A stretch of DNA of 64,000 bases from an uncultured Saprospiraceae bacterium (GTDB taxonomy: Bacteria; Bacteroidota; Bacteroidia; Chitinophagales; Saprospiraceae). The stretch lies in NCBI GenBank assembly GCA_937944245.1, contig CALDYY010000078.1:35117-99116 (forward strand), read 5' to 3'. Below, piece after piece: positions 30,470 to 39,142 of the stretch. The position numbers and the translations under genes are program-made. Numbering within the stretch: the stretch's first letter is position 1; the number at the start of each line of letters is the position of its first letter. Below the pieces are notes generated by a model. The model did no database searches, had not been told where the DNA came from, and saw only the letters and a list, made by a program, of their open reading frames with translations.

Positions 30470-31042
30470 ATGATGAATCGTATTGTTTGCTTATGTTTTC
30501 TTTGTGTTTGCCTTAACGCGCAAGCACAGGAAAATTGCATTCAATTTAGCAGCCTCAATAAATACGAAAAAACAGGATATGTAGATACTAAACCAGAGCC
30601 TCTATTTTTTTTCACACCACCTGAAATGAGGCAGTATTTATCAAAAAGAGATGCTGTAATTGGTGAAGCCTTTCTGACTTATGCTACTGGTGGGCATTAT
30701 TTTTTTAACCTCAACATCGCTATATCTTTGCTCAACGCTGAAGAAATTTATGGGTTTCTACCCAAAGGAGCAGCATTATGGATTATTTTTTTAGACGGAA
30801 AGGAAACTCGGTTATATAATTTTAAGGAAGCAAAAGGCAAACTGAATACAAAAGAAGGTATTTTTAACTACAAAGCACAATATTCCATTAGTGGTGCTCA
30901 ATTAAAATGGTTACAAAAAAAACCAATAGATAAAATAAAAATAACTTGGAGTAGCGGTTATGAAACCTATGAAATCTATAATGTTGACTTCTTAATTAAC
31001 CATTTTAATTGTCTCAAACAATACATCAATGACACACACTAA
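30470..31042 (+). CDS. Secreted protein of unknown function upstream of miaE
   Basis: A 190-residue protein with a signal peptide (MNRIVCLCFLCVCLNAQAQ; a second ATG follows the first directly). The mature part is predicted mostly beta-strand, with FFFTPPEMRQYLSKRD, ATGGHYFFNLNIAISLLNAEEIYG and a C-terminal KITWSSGYETYEIYNVDFLINHF. No known domain was recognised. Its last 14 bases overlap the start of miaE, so they are translationally coupled, though their products act in different compartments. Confidence 0.75.
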   Translation: MMNRIVCLCFLCVCLNAQAQENCIQFSSLNKYEKTGYVDTKPEPLFFFTPPEMRQYLSKRDAVIGEAFLTYATGGHYFFNLNIAISLLNAEEIYGFLPKGAALWIIFLDGKETRLYNFKEAKGKLNTKEGIFNYKAQYSISGAQLKWLQKKPIDKIKITWSSGYETYEIYNVDFLINHFNCLKQYINDTH

Positions 31043-31652
31043 ACAGCAAGAACTAGAAGAAGTAAGGATGCTGGGATTACAACTCCCAACTGACCCTCGC
31101 TGGGTGAATTTAGCAGAAATGGATTTAGAAGAAATACTAACTGACCACGCTTACTGCGAACAAAAAGCAGCTACGGCTTGCATTTCGCTCATCCAACTAT
31201 ACCCTGAGAGAAAAGAATTGGTTAAAGCACTCAGCCCAATTGTTACGGAAGAATGGGGGCATTTTAGATTAGTGCTTTCGGAATTAGAAAAAAGAAAGCT
31301 AAACTTAGGCAAGCAAAGAAAGGATGAATACGTCAATGCTTTATTAAAATTTCAAAAAAAAGGAGAAGGTAGCGAAGAAGACCGCCTGCTTGAAAAATTA
31401 CTGGTTTGTGCTTTGATTGAAGCGCGCAGTTGCGAGCGTTTTCGATTACTTTCGCTTTATATTAGCGATGATGATTTAAAAGATTTTTATCATCGCTTTA
31501 TGGTTTCCGAGGCAGGACATTATAAATTATTTATAGAACTAGCTACACTATATTCGGGTGAAGAAAAAACGCGCAAACGCTGGAAAGAATACCTTATTTA
31601 CGAGGCAGAAGTAATGAAAGAATTGGCATTAAGGGGCGATAGAATACATTAA
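31029..31652 (+). CDS. miaE: tRNA-(2-methylthio-N6-isopentenyl-adenosine-37) hydroxylase MiaE
   Basis: A 207-residue carboxylate-bridged di-iron monooxygenase that hydroxylates the isopentenyl group of ms2i6A37 in tRNA using oxygen. Ferritin-like helices with the metal ligands are seen: AYCEQKAA, TEEWGHFRLVLSELE, LIEARSCERFRLL and VSEAGHYKLFIELA. Length is normal. Its ATG lies inside the previous gene's end. Its requirement for oxygen suggests at least a microaerobic lifestyle. Confidence 0.93.
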   Translation: MTHTKQQELEEVRMLGLQLPTDPRWVNLAEMDLEEILTDHAYCEQKAATACISLIQLYPERKELVKALSPIVTEEWGHFRLVLSELEKRKLNLGKQRKDEYVNALLKFQKKGEGSEEDRLLEKLLVCALIEARSCERFRLLSLYISDDDLKDFYHRFMVSEAGHYKLFIELATLYSGEEKTRKRWKEYLIYEAEVMKELALRGDRIH

Positions 31653-31712
31653 AAATCTATATTAGGTTTAAAAAAAATTATTAAAATGTCTTATTCAGCT
31701 TAAAAATTACTT

Positions 31713-32945
31713 ATGAAACATTTTACACTCGGATTTGCAGCCTTGTTATTTTTTGCTTGTTCTAATACAAAAAAAGTGAGTGGCGAAAAGGATTATCAAG
31801 TATTAGCAAATGAATTAGCACAAAAATTCATTATCCTTGATGGTCATGTGGATTTACCTTATCGTCTGAAAATCAGAAATTTCAGGCTTGAAAAGGAATT
31901 TATTGGTATTCCAATTGCTTCTCAAGAAGGCGATTTTGATTACGAACGAGCTAAAAAAGGCGGCTTGGATGCACCATTTATGTCCATTTATATTCCTGCC
32001 AGCTATCAAGAAAATGGCAAAGCAAAATCCTTGGCAGATTCCTTAATTGATATGGTAAATGGAATCGCTAAGGCACATCCTGATAAATTTCAAGTTGCCG
32101 TTTCGCCAAATGAAATAGTTGCCAATTTCAAAAAAGGCATTATTTCTTTGCCTATGGGTATGGAAAATGGTGCGCCTATTGAACAAGATTTGGAAAACGT
32201 TACTTATTTTTATCAACGTGGTATTCGCTATATCACCCTTACCCATTCAAAGGACAATCAAATTTGCGATTCTTCGTATGACACCTCACGCACTTGGAAT
32301 GGATTAAGCCCATTTGGAAAAACAGTAATTCAAAAGATGAACGAAGTGGGCATTATGATTGATGTAAGCCATATTTCGGATAGTGCTTTCTATCAAGTGA
32401 TGGAACTATCTAAAGTCCCTTGCATTGCTTCACATTCTTCCGTGCGCAAGTTTACACCTGATTTTGAGCGAAATATGAATGATGATATGATTACTTTGCT
32501 AGCGAAAAAAGGTGGTGTCATTCAGATTAATTTTGGCTCTACTTTCTTGGATGGCGATATTGCTAAACAGCGCAACGAACAACGCAGTGAATTAGCTAAT
32601 TTATTGGAGTCCAAAGGATTAAAATATACAGATGCTGATGCCAAATCTGTTATTCAACAATTTCAGAAAGAGCACCCTAGTCTGTTTTCTGATGTGCAAA
32701 AAGTAGCAGATCATATTGACCATGTTGTAAAAATTGTGGGTATTGACTATGTGGGCCTAGGCTCTGACTTTGACGGTGTAGGGGATTCCTTGCCTACGGG
32801 TTTGAAAGATGTATCGCAATATCCAAATCTAATCGCTGAGTTACTCAAACGAGGTTACAGTCCATCAGATATTGAAAAAATATGTTCCAAAAATGTTTTT
32901 AGAGTATGGAAAGCGGTAGAAGATTACGCAACTAAGCAAAAATAA
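31713..32945 (+). CDS. M19 family membrane dipeptidase (lipoprotein)
   Basis: A 410-residue zinc dipeptidase of the renal-dipeptidase family, here with a lipoprotein signal (ALLFFACS), so it acts in the periplasm or on the outer membrane. Metal-site motifs: LDGHVDLPYRL (His, Asp), the MGMENGAPI loop with the bridging Glu, YITLTHSKDNQICDSSYD, VSHISDSAF and SHSSVRKF (two His), and LGSDFDGVG near the C-terminus. It probably trims dipeptides from cell wall or diet. A long palindrome between it and the convergent DUF779 gene likely ends both transcripts. Confidence 0.94.
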   Translation: MKHFTLGFAALLFFACSNTKKVSGEKDYQVLANELAQKFIILDGHVDLPYRLKIRNFRLEKEFIGIPIASQEGDFDYERAKKGGLDAPFMSIYIPASYQENGKAKSLADSLIDMVNGIAKAHPDKFQVAVSPNEIVANFKKGIISLPMGMENGAPIEQDLENVTYFYQRGIRYITLTHSKDNQICDSSYDTSRTWNGLSPFGKTVIQKMNEVGIMIDVSHISDSAFYQVMELSKVPCIASHSSVRKFTPDFERNMNDDMITLLAKKGGVIQINFGSTFLDGDIAKQRNEQRSELANLLESKGLKYTDADAKSVIQQFQKEHPSLFSDVQKVADHIDHVVKIVGIDYVGLGSDFDGVGDSLPTGLKDVSQYPNLIAELLKRGYSPSDIEKICSKNVFRVWKAVEDYATKQK

Positions 32946-32952
32946 TAGTAAA

Positions 32953-33010
32953 ATGTTTAATTGTTTACTCGCTTAAACGATTACCATTAAACGAATAAAC
33001 AATTAAACAT
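32953..33010. terminator. Long AT-rich palindrome between convergent genes
   Basis: ATGTTTAATTGTTTA (32953-32967) and TAAACAATTAAACAT (32996-33010) are perfect complements: a 15-bp stem with a 28-nt loop. It lies between the M19 dipeptidase and the convergent ALDH-DUF779 operon. The stem is strong but U tracts are short, so a bidirectional terminator is likely rather than certain. Confidence 0.65.
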
Positions 33011-33022
33011 CTGTATTCATAA

Positions 33023-33394
33023 TTACGACGGAATTTTATAGGGACGCAGGTTTTCTATTTCCTCGTCCGTAAAAATTCTCGAAATAGTTAAAAAGCGAAG
33101 TCCAAGCGGAATTTCTAATGAAAAACTCGCACCTCGCCCTTTCACTACATCTATCGTAATTTGTGTATGTTTCCAATATTCAAATTGGTCGCGCGACATA
33201 TAGAAATCGCAACCGTGAATATTACCTATCCAGACATCAGTTTCGTTGATCATCAACTCACCTTCTGAAAAACACATGGGAGCAGAGCCATCACAGCAAC
33301 CACCACTTTGATGAAACATAAGCGTTCCATGCTGTTGTTGTAATTGCTCGATGACTTTTTTAGCTGCTTCCGTAACTAACACACGTTCTACCAT
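33023..33394 (-). CDS. DUF779 domain protein
   Basis: A 123-residue protein typical of DUF779, with the Cys-rich stretch MFHQSGGCCDGSAPMCF and a C-terminal GASFSLEIPLGLRFL. It starts 18 bases after the aldehyde dehydrogenase stop, a pairing widespread in bacteria. The cysteines suggest metal or thiol chemistry connected with the dehydrogenase. Exact role unknown. Confidence 0.9.
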   Translation of the reverse strand: MVERVLVTEAAKKVIEQLQQQHGTLMFHQSGGCCDGSAPMCFSEGELMINETDVWIGNIHGCDFYMSRDQFEYWKHTQITIDVVKGRGASFSLEIPLGLRFLTISRIFTDEEIENLRPYKIPS

Positions 33395-33412
33395 AATCTT
33401 ATTTGACTTGGA

Positions 33413-34936
33413 CTAAAAGAAGCCAAGTGCGTTTTTGTCATAAGAAATTAACATATTCTTAGTCTGGCGATAATGTCCAAGCATCATTTTGTGGTTTTCA
33501 CGACCAATTCCAGATTTTTTGTAACCACCAAACGGCGCATGTGCTGGGTAATTATGATAACAATTCACCCAAACTCGACCTGCTTTAATTGCTCTGGATA
33601 CTTGATATGCCTGGTGCATATCGCGCGTCCAAACGCCAGCACCTAATCCATATAGCGTATCGTTCGCAATTTCAATAGCTTCTGCTTCATCCTTGAAAGT
33701 AGTAACACAAACCACTGGTCCAAAAATCTCTTCTTGGAACACTCTCATTTTGTTGTTACCTTTTAGGATAGTAGGTTGAATGTAAAAACCACCTTCTAAA
33801 CCTTCGTTATAAGCTGGCTCACCACCCGTCAACACCTCACAACCTTCTTCTTTGCCGATAGCAATGTAGCGGAGTATTTTCTCATATTGGTCATTAGAAG
33901 CCTGTGCCCCCATCATCGTGCTTGGGTCGAGCGGATGACCTAACTTGATAGCTTTAGTTCGCTGAATAACGCGCTCTATGAAACGGTCGTAAATATCTTC
34001 TTGCACCAATAATCTTGAAGGACAAGTACATACCTCACCTTGATTCAAGGCAAACATAACTGCTCCTTCTAGGCATTTGTCAAAAAAAGCATCATCAGCG
34101 TCCATGATATTACTAAAGAATATGTTAGGTGATTTACCACCCAATTCCAAAGTGACAGGAATAATATTTTTAGAAGCATATTGCATAATCAACTGACCGG
34201 TAGTGGTTTCGCCAGTGAAAGCCACTTTATTAATTCTTGGACTAGAAGCCAATGGTTTACCTGCTTCTATACCAAAACCGTTGACTACATTCAACACGCC
34301 TGCCGGCAATACTCCCTCAATTAATTCCATCAAAATCAAAATACCAACGGGAGTTTGCTCTGCTGGCTTTAGTACAATACAGTTACCTGCTGCTAAAGCA
34401 GGCGCAATTTTCCATGCAGCCATCAAAATAGGAAAATTCCAAGGAATAATTTGACCTACCACGCCAAGCGGTTCTGGGACATTAATGCAAACTGTGTTGC
34501 TATCCAACTCACTCACAGAGCCTTCTTCCGCACGAATCACTCCAGCAAAGTAGCGGAAGTGGTCAATAGCAAGCGGTAAGTCAGCTGCTCTAGTTTCTCT
34601 TAATGCTTTACCGTTATCCCAAGTTTCTGTTCTCGCCAATACCTCAAGGTTTGCCTCCATGATGTCAGCAATCTTTAGCAATAAATTACTGCGATAAGTA
34701 GCGGAAGAATTGTTCCACTGAGGAGCTGCCGCCCAAGCCGCATCAATAGCTAAGTTGATGTCCTCTTCTGTTGATTTTGGTATTCTCGTAAATACTTGAC
34801 CATCCACTGGGGAGGTATTTTCAAAATACTCTCCACGCACAGGCGGTGTCCATTTTCCACCAATATAATTCTCGTATTGATCTTTAAATCTAGGTCTTTC
34901 TACTGCATTACTTGCAGTTGTTAGGACATTACTCAT
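33413..34936 (-). CDS. NAD(P)-dependent aldehyde dehydrogenase (ExaC/AldB type)
   Basis: A 507-residue enzyme oxidising aldehydes to acids. Seen: [16 protein letters not shown] (cofactor binding), [13 protein letters not shown], catalytic glutamate in LELGGKSPN, catalytic cysteine in [13 protein letters not shown] and the C-terminal [15 protein letters not shown]. Its sequence and its link to DUF779 and a divergent AraC regulator match the acetaldehyde dehydrogenases ExaC/AldB, though the substrate is inferred. First gene of a two-gene operon; a -7 box and an inverted repeat lie in its upstream region. Confidence 0.95.
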   Translation of the reverse strand: MSNVLTTASNAVERPRFKDQYENYIGGKWTPPVRGEYFENTSPVDGQVFTRIPKSTEEDINLAIDAAWAAAPQWNNSSATYRSNLLLKIADIMEANLEVLARTETWDNGKALRETRAADLPLAIDHFRYFAGVIRAEEGSVSELDSNTVCINVPEPLGVVGQIIPWNFPILMAAWKIAPALAAGNCIVLKPAEQTPVGILILMELIEGVLPAGVLNVVNGFGIEAGKPLASSPRINKVAFTGETTTGQLIMQYASKNIIPVTLELGGKSPNIFFSNIMDADDAFFDKCLEGAVMFALNQGEVCTCPSRLLVQEDIYDRFIERVIQRTKAIKLGHPLDPSTMMGAQASNDQYEKILRYIAIGKEEGCEVLTGGEPAYNEGLEGGFYIQPTILKGNNKMRVFQEEIFGPVVCVTTFKDEAEAIEIANDTLYGLGAGVWTRDMHQAYQVSRAIKAGRVWVNCYHNYPAHAPFGGYKKSGIGRENHKMMLGHYRQTKNMLISYDKNALGFF

Positions 34937-34978
34937 AATTTATAGTTTTAAAATCGTTATATAATAAAGTTTAATTGT

Positions 34979-35024
34979 AATAGTAGTTATAGAAAATACT
35001 ACTATTTTAACTTGTACAAAATTA
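34979..35024 (-). promoter_or_regulatory. Candidate ALDH promoter -7 box and inverted repeat
   Basis: On the minus strand TAATTTTG (35017-35024) is an exact TAnnTTTG box about 80 bases before the aldehyde dehydrogenase ATG; no clear -33 TTG is present, consistent with a need for an activator. Just downstream lies a perfect 9-bp inverted repeat, AATAGTAGT (34979-34987), 10-nt spacer, ACTACTATT (34998-35006). It would fall in the early 5' UTR and could be a protein site or an RNA hairpin. Confidence 0.45.
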
Positions 35025-35178
35025 TATACTAAATACTAAACATGATTGCACTATCCTATCAAAAAGAAGCACAATACTCGCAAATATTTTAATTTTTATG
35101 TTAAGTTTAATATTTTTTACTATTAAAATACACAAATCAATTTTTTATTTTGTAATTTGGCATCAATAAGTAAGAAAC

Positions 35179-36096
35179 ATGAATTTATCGAAAGCTTTTT
35201 TTGAAGGACGCCGATTGGAAACATTAGTGGAAAACAAAACTTCCTACACCTTACAACATGCAGAAATGCACGTTTTTGAAACACACCAACAAGCAGAGCG
35301 CGTGTTGTTGCAGTTTGACCAACCTGTGTTGGCAACTATGTTAGTTGGAAAAAAAGTGATGCACCTCAATGAGCATAAACCATTTGAGTTCTTACCTGGA
35401 GAATCTTTAATTTTGCCTGCTGATGAAATTATGTGCATTGATTTCCCCGAAGCAGACCTCCAAAATCCTACTCGCTGTTTAGCAATGACCATTTCAGAAG
35501 AAAAAATTAGAGAAATTGCCATGCTCATGAACGAAAACATGCCCAAAACAGAAGATGAAGAATGGCAGTTTTTAACACACAATTTTCATTTTACGAATGA
35601 TATTGCGATTCATCAAATCATTCATCGCCTATTGTTTTTATTTACTGAAAACCATCCTTCCAAAGAAGTATTTTTAGATTTATCACTTCGCGAATTGGTT
35701 ATCAGAATCTTACAAACAGAACGAAGAGAATATCACACTGCTCAGTCTTTCATTTCAGACCAAGATAATAGATTGACTTATATTATCAAATATATTAGAG
35801 AAAATTTAGATAAATCATTAACCGTCGAAGAGCTTAGTCGAAAAGCCTACATGAGTGAATCGCATTTTCATAGAGTATTCAAAAATGAATTAGGTATTTC
35901 ACCGATTGATTACATTAATGAGGAGCGCATCAACTTAGCAACAAAATTGCTGAAAGATACTCGTAAAAAGATCAAAGAAATCTACATGGAATGTGGTTTC
36001 AATAGTATGTCTTACTTCAATAGAGTATTCAAACATAAAAAGAAAGTCTCACCCAAAGAATATCAAATGAAATATAAATCGGTGGGCTTAGAATGA
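35179..36096 (+). CDS. AraC family transcriptional regulator
   Basis: A 305-residue regulator with an N-terminal cupin-like sensing domain of the AraC_N type (FEFLPGESLILPADEIMCIDFPEA) and a C-terminal double helix-turn-helix (about 205-300: SLTVEELSRKAYMSESHFHRVFKNELGISPIDYI ... IYMECGFNSMSYFNRVFKHKKKVSPKEY, given here in two parts). It is divergent from the ALDH-DUF779 operon across 242 bases, the usual arrangement, and probably activates it in response to an aldehyde or alcohol. The inducer is unknown. Confidence 0.93.
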   Translation: MNLSKAFFEGRRLETLVENKTSYTLQHAEMHVFETHQQAERVLLQFDQPVLATMLVGKKVMHLNEHKPFEFLPGESLILPADEIMCIDFPEADLQNPTRCLAMTISEEKIREIAMLMNENMPKTEDEEWQFLTHNFHFTNDIAIHQIIHRLLFLFTENHPSKEVFLDLSLRELVIRILQTERREYHTAQSFISDQDNRLTYIIKYIRENLDKSLTVEELSRKAYMSESHFHRVFKNELGISPIDYINEERINLATKLLKDTRKKIKEIYMECGFNSMSYFNRVFKHKKKVSPKEYQMKYKSVGLE

Positions 36097-36124
36097 TTTA
36101 TATTTCAATTACATGAGCTGTAAA

Positions 36125-36158
36125 TTTGTGTCTCGTCTCGAAATTTATGCTAATTTTG
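36125..36158 (+). promoter_or_regulatory. Bacteroidota-type promoter for the class III aminotransferase
   Basis: TTTG at 36125-36128 and TAATTTTG at 36151-36158 match the -33 and -7 (TAnnTTTG) elements with a 22-base spacer. Transcription would start near 36165, just before the ATG at 36183. This also argues against the upstream ATG at 36126 as the translation start. Confidence 0.55.
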
Positions 36159-36182
36159 AATCCTTTTTTAATTAAAATTAGC

Positions 36183-37370
36183 ATGAATTTACGCCAGCAA
36201 TTCTTAGCAAATGTCGCACAAACTAGCCCTTTCCCGTTGGCATTAGAGATAGTCAAAGGCAGTGGTGTTTACCTTTATGACAGCCAAGGCAAATCCTATT
36301 TAGATTTAATTGCGGGCATTAGCGTAAGTTCATTGGGGCATTGTCACCCTAAAGTAATCGCCGCCACCAAAGCTCAACTCGACACCTATTTACACACAAT
36401 GGTGTATGGCGAATATGTACTTGCGCCACAAGTGAAACTAGCACATTTGATGGCTGCTAACCTTCCCAGTAGCTTGAATAGCGTTTACTTTGTAAATTCT
36501 GGAAGCGAAGCCACTGAAGGGGCAATGAAATTAGCCAAACGGGCTACTGGTCGCTATGAAATTATAGCTTGCTATCGCGCCTATCATGGCAGCACACAAG
36601 GTTCAGCCAGTTTGATGAATCCTACCACATTCACGCAAGCATACTATCCATTGTTGCCTAATATTAAACACATTGATTTTAACTGTGAATACTGTTTGCA
36701 TCGAATTACAGAAAAAACGGCAGCCGTCATTGTCGAAACAGTGCAAGCAGAATGGGGCGTAAGAACACCTATGAACAATTATTTGAAAAAATTGCGGCAG
36801 CGATGCAACGAGGTTGGTGCTTTACTCATTCTTGATGAAATCCAAGTGGGGTATGGTAGAACTGGCTCACTTTGGGCATTTGAGCAGTACGACATCGTGC
36901 CAGACATACTGCTGCTAGCTAAAGCAATGGGAGGCGGAATGCCCATCGGTGCTTTTGTAGCTAGTCAAAGTTTAATGGCAGCCTTATCAAACCATCCTAT
37001 TCTTGGACATATTACTACTTTTGGAGGGCATCCTGTGAGTTGCGCAGCCGCTTATGCTACCTTGCAAGTGCTGCTGGAAGAAAACTGGATTCAAGATATT
37101 CCTCAGAAAGTAACCTTATTCAAGCAGTTGCTTCAACATCCCGCAATTAAAGATTTTAGAACGGCAGGTTTCTTGATGGCATTGGAATTAGATAATTTTG
37201 AGCAAGTGCAACAAGTCGTTCAAGCATGCTTAAAGCGGGGCGTTATTGTAGATTGGTTTTTGTTCAATGACCGTAGTTTGCGCATTGCACCGCCACTCAT
37301 TATTTCAGAAGCACAAATAAAAAATGCTTGTGAAGTAATTTTAGAAAGCCTTGATGAAGTGTTTAATTAA
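36183..37370 (+). CDS. Class III (acetylornithine-type) aminotransferase
   Basis: A 395-residue PLP enzyme. Motifs: VNSGSEATEGAMKLAKRAT, YHGSTQGSASLMN, the PLP-contacting LILDEIQVGYGRTG, the Schiff-base lysine in LLAKAMGGGMPIGAF, and TTFGGHPVSCAAA. It resembles acetylornithine/ornithine aminotransferases, but the substrate cannot be set and no arginine-pathway gene is near. I chose ATG at 36183 because conserved family sequence begins there and a promoter-like pair lies just before it; the earlier ATG at 36126 would add a hydrophobic leader of 19 residues. Confidence 0.9.
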   Translation: MNLRQQFLANVAQTSPFPLALEIVKGSGVYLYDSQGKSYLDLIAGISVSSLGHCHPKVIAATKAQLDTYLHTMVYGEYVLAPQVKLAHLMAANLPSSLNSVYFVNSGSEATEGAMKLAKRATGRYEIIACYRAYHGSTQGSASLMNPTTFTQAYYPLLPNIKHIDFNCEYCLHRITEKTAAVIVETVQAEWGVRTPMNNYLKKLRQRCNEVGALLILDEIQVGYGRTGSLWAFEQYDIVPDILLLAKAMGGGMPIGAFVASQSLMAALSNHPILGHITTFGGHPVSCAAAYATLQVLLEENWIQDIPQKVTLFKQLLQHPAIKDFRTAGFLMALELDNFEQVQQVVQACLKRGVIVDWFLFNDRSLRIAPPLIISEAQIKNACEVILESLDEVFN

Positions 37371-37452
37371 TAGACTTCTTGCAAAAGTAATTTTTTACCT
37401 CATCCCAACCTATCCTTATTAATTTTTGCCTAAATAGAAAAAGAGGCTGAAG

Positions 37453-37470
37453 GACTTCCGAAAGAAGTCT
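37453..37470 (-). terminator. Small hairpin after the rhodanese gene
   Basis: GACTTC (37453-37458), 5-nt loop, GAAGTC (37464-37469). On the minus strand it begins at the rhodanese stop codon and is followed within about a dozen bases by a CTCTTTTT run. The same word also pairs with TAGACTTCTT right after the aminotransferase stop (37371-37380), so alternative folding is possible. Confidence 0.45.
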
Positions 37471-37972
37471 AATACACTTTTTGTCCTTTTTTCAGCCAAA
37501 TACCCCAAGTTTTGTCAAAGGCATGTACTTTCTCGGTTGGTTTGCTATCATTATTTACCACTTCGTAACCTTGATTTTTCCATTCAAAAATGCCTCCATA
37601 AAGATTTGCTACATCTTTAAATCCTGCTTTAAGGAGTTGTTCACTTATTTTTTCACTTCTGTACCCTACGGAGCAATAGACAATCACTTTTTTATCTTTT
37701 GGCAAATGCGCTATGCGTTGCAGGTCAAATTTATCATACCCTACAAAAACTGCATGTTGAATATGGCTTACTTGATATTCTTTTTCCTCTCTAGCATCCA
37801 AAAAAACAGCTTTATCTTTTGCTTCGTAGGCTTCAAAAGCAGTAACTTCGGGAACAGAGTGAGATAGCAACCCCTTGAGCATCAAGGCATAAGTTTTGCT
37901 TTCTACTTTTGATTGCGCCTGACAAGAAAGCAAAGAGAACAATGAAATAAAAAGCGATATAGAACGTAGCAT
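37469..37972 (-). CDS. Rhodanese-like domain lipoprotein
   Basis: A 167-residue envelope protein with a lipoprotein signal (FSLLSCQAQ) and one rhodanese domain (about 40-140): AVFLDAREEKEYQVSHI, then the active-site loop VIVYCSVGYRSEK with its catalytic cysteine. Rhodaneses transfer sulfane sulfur; in the envelope the acceptor is unknown. It converges with the aminotransferase gene and follows the sterol desaturase gene by about 60 bases on the same strand, so a two-gene unit is possible. Confidence 0.88.
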   Translation of the reverse strand: MLRSISLFISLFSLLSCQAQSKVESKTYALMLKGLLSHSVPEVTAFEAYEAKDKAVFLDAREEKEYQVSHIQHAVFVGYDKFDLQRIAHLPKDKKVIVYCSVGYRSEKISEQLLKAGFKDVANLYGGIFEWKNQGYEVVNNDSKPTEKVHAFDKTWGIWLKKGQKVY

Positions 37973-38035
37973 ATATTTACTTTATTAAAATATCTATTTA
38001 GTTACTTTAAGAGCTAATTACTTAAGTTGAAATGA

Positions 38036-39061
38036 TTAAGAGCGTTTTCTTGAAAAACCATGCAAATTTTGCTTTACAAATGTTTTTGGAAAATGCTCTA
38101 CACCTTCAAAGCCCAATTTTATTTCTCTTCCATCATAAGGAACATGCGCAGTGCCAAAAATATAATCCCAAATAGCTAATGTAATACCAAAGTTGATACC
38201 GTAGCGATAGCCTTTTGGTAGCTCATGTGCATGATGCCAAATGTGCATTTCAGGACTATTAAACAAAGTTTTCATTACAGGACCGAGCAGTAATGCCCCA
38301 GCTAAAATTGCTGCTAAAATAACTAGTAATTGCGTGATCAATGAAGGGTCAGTCAGTAGTGTTACATCAAAGCTGCTATTTGCTATAACAATTCCTATAA
38401 GCCCACCTAATACACCTCCAGTAACATAGCCCGGAACGGTTATGTTGGCATGGTTGTAATGCCCAACCGTTAACGTAAATATATGAATAATAAAAAAATC
38501 ATATAAACCAATACCCAGTAAAGCAAGTGGAATATATTCTATCGTGCGATAAACTACATTTTCCATCCAATGGTAACGCAAGTGCGCTGCAAAGCCCATT
38601 TGTTCCACAGAATGGTGTACTTTGTGAAATTCCCAAAGCGTAGGCACGCGATGCAACAGACGATGTGTCCACCACTGAATAAAGTCACGTACAGAAAAAC
38701 CAACAATAAGCACTATCCAAAGAGGCGCATAGCTTAACGGATTAGAGGCTTGCAAATCAAAACCACTCAGAAACTTTATTCCGTTATTGAGTGCATCTAC
38801 CACCACGCTAGAGGCAGCATTGAAAGCAATCAAAGAAAATAAAAAGAAATTAAAATACATATAAAAGAAATCCATCCAAAAATCTTTTCTGAATTTAGGT
38901 TGGTCTTTTCGCCATGGTGTCATCCATTCTAGCAATAAGAAGAAAGCAGAAACCAGTATAAGCCAATAAAAGTAGTTATGCCAACCTGGATGAGTTACTT
39001 CATACCACAAGTAGTTAGCATAATTTTTATAACCGTTGATGAATACTTCTAAATAAGACAT
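38036..39061 (-). CDS. Sterol desaturase / fatty acid hydroxylase family membrane enzyme
   Basis: A 341-residue membrane protein with several transmembrane segments and the histidine clusters of the non-haem di-iron family: HRLLHR, HKVHHS and HIWHHAHE, plus HYNHAN. These enzymes hydroxylate or desaturate lipids using oxygen. The substrate is unknown; hydroxylation of a fatty acid, sphingolipid or flexirubin-type lipid are options. Stand-alone promoter region upstream; the rhodanese gene follows. Confidence 0.92.
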   Translation of the reverse strand: MSYLEVFINGYKNYANYLWYEVTHPGWHNYFYWLILVSAFFLLLEWMTPWRKDQPKFRKDFWMDFFYMYFNFFLFSLIAFNAASSVVVDALNNGIKFLSGFDLQASNPLSYAPLWIVLIVGFSVRDFIQWWTHRLLHRVPTLWEFHKVHHSVEQMGFAAHLRYHWMENVVYRTIEYIPLALLGIGLYDFFIIHIFTLTVGHYNHANITVPGYVTGGVLGGLIGIVIANSSFDVTLLTDPSLITQLLVILAAILAGALLLGPVMKTLFNSPEMHIWHHAHELPKGYRYGINFGITLAIWDYIFGTAHVPYDGREIKLGFEGVEHFPKTFVKQNLHGFSRKRS

Positions 39062-39142
39062 GAAAATATGATATTTTATTCATATAACACTTCTATTTAA
39101 AAATAGATGATAAAAGCATTCAAATAATTAAAAAAATATAGA

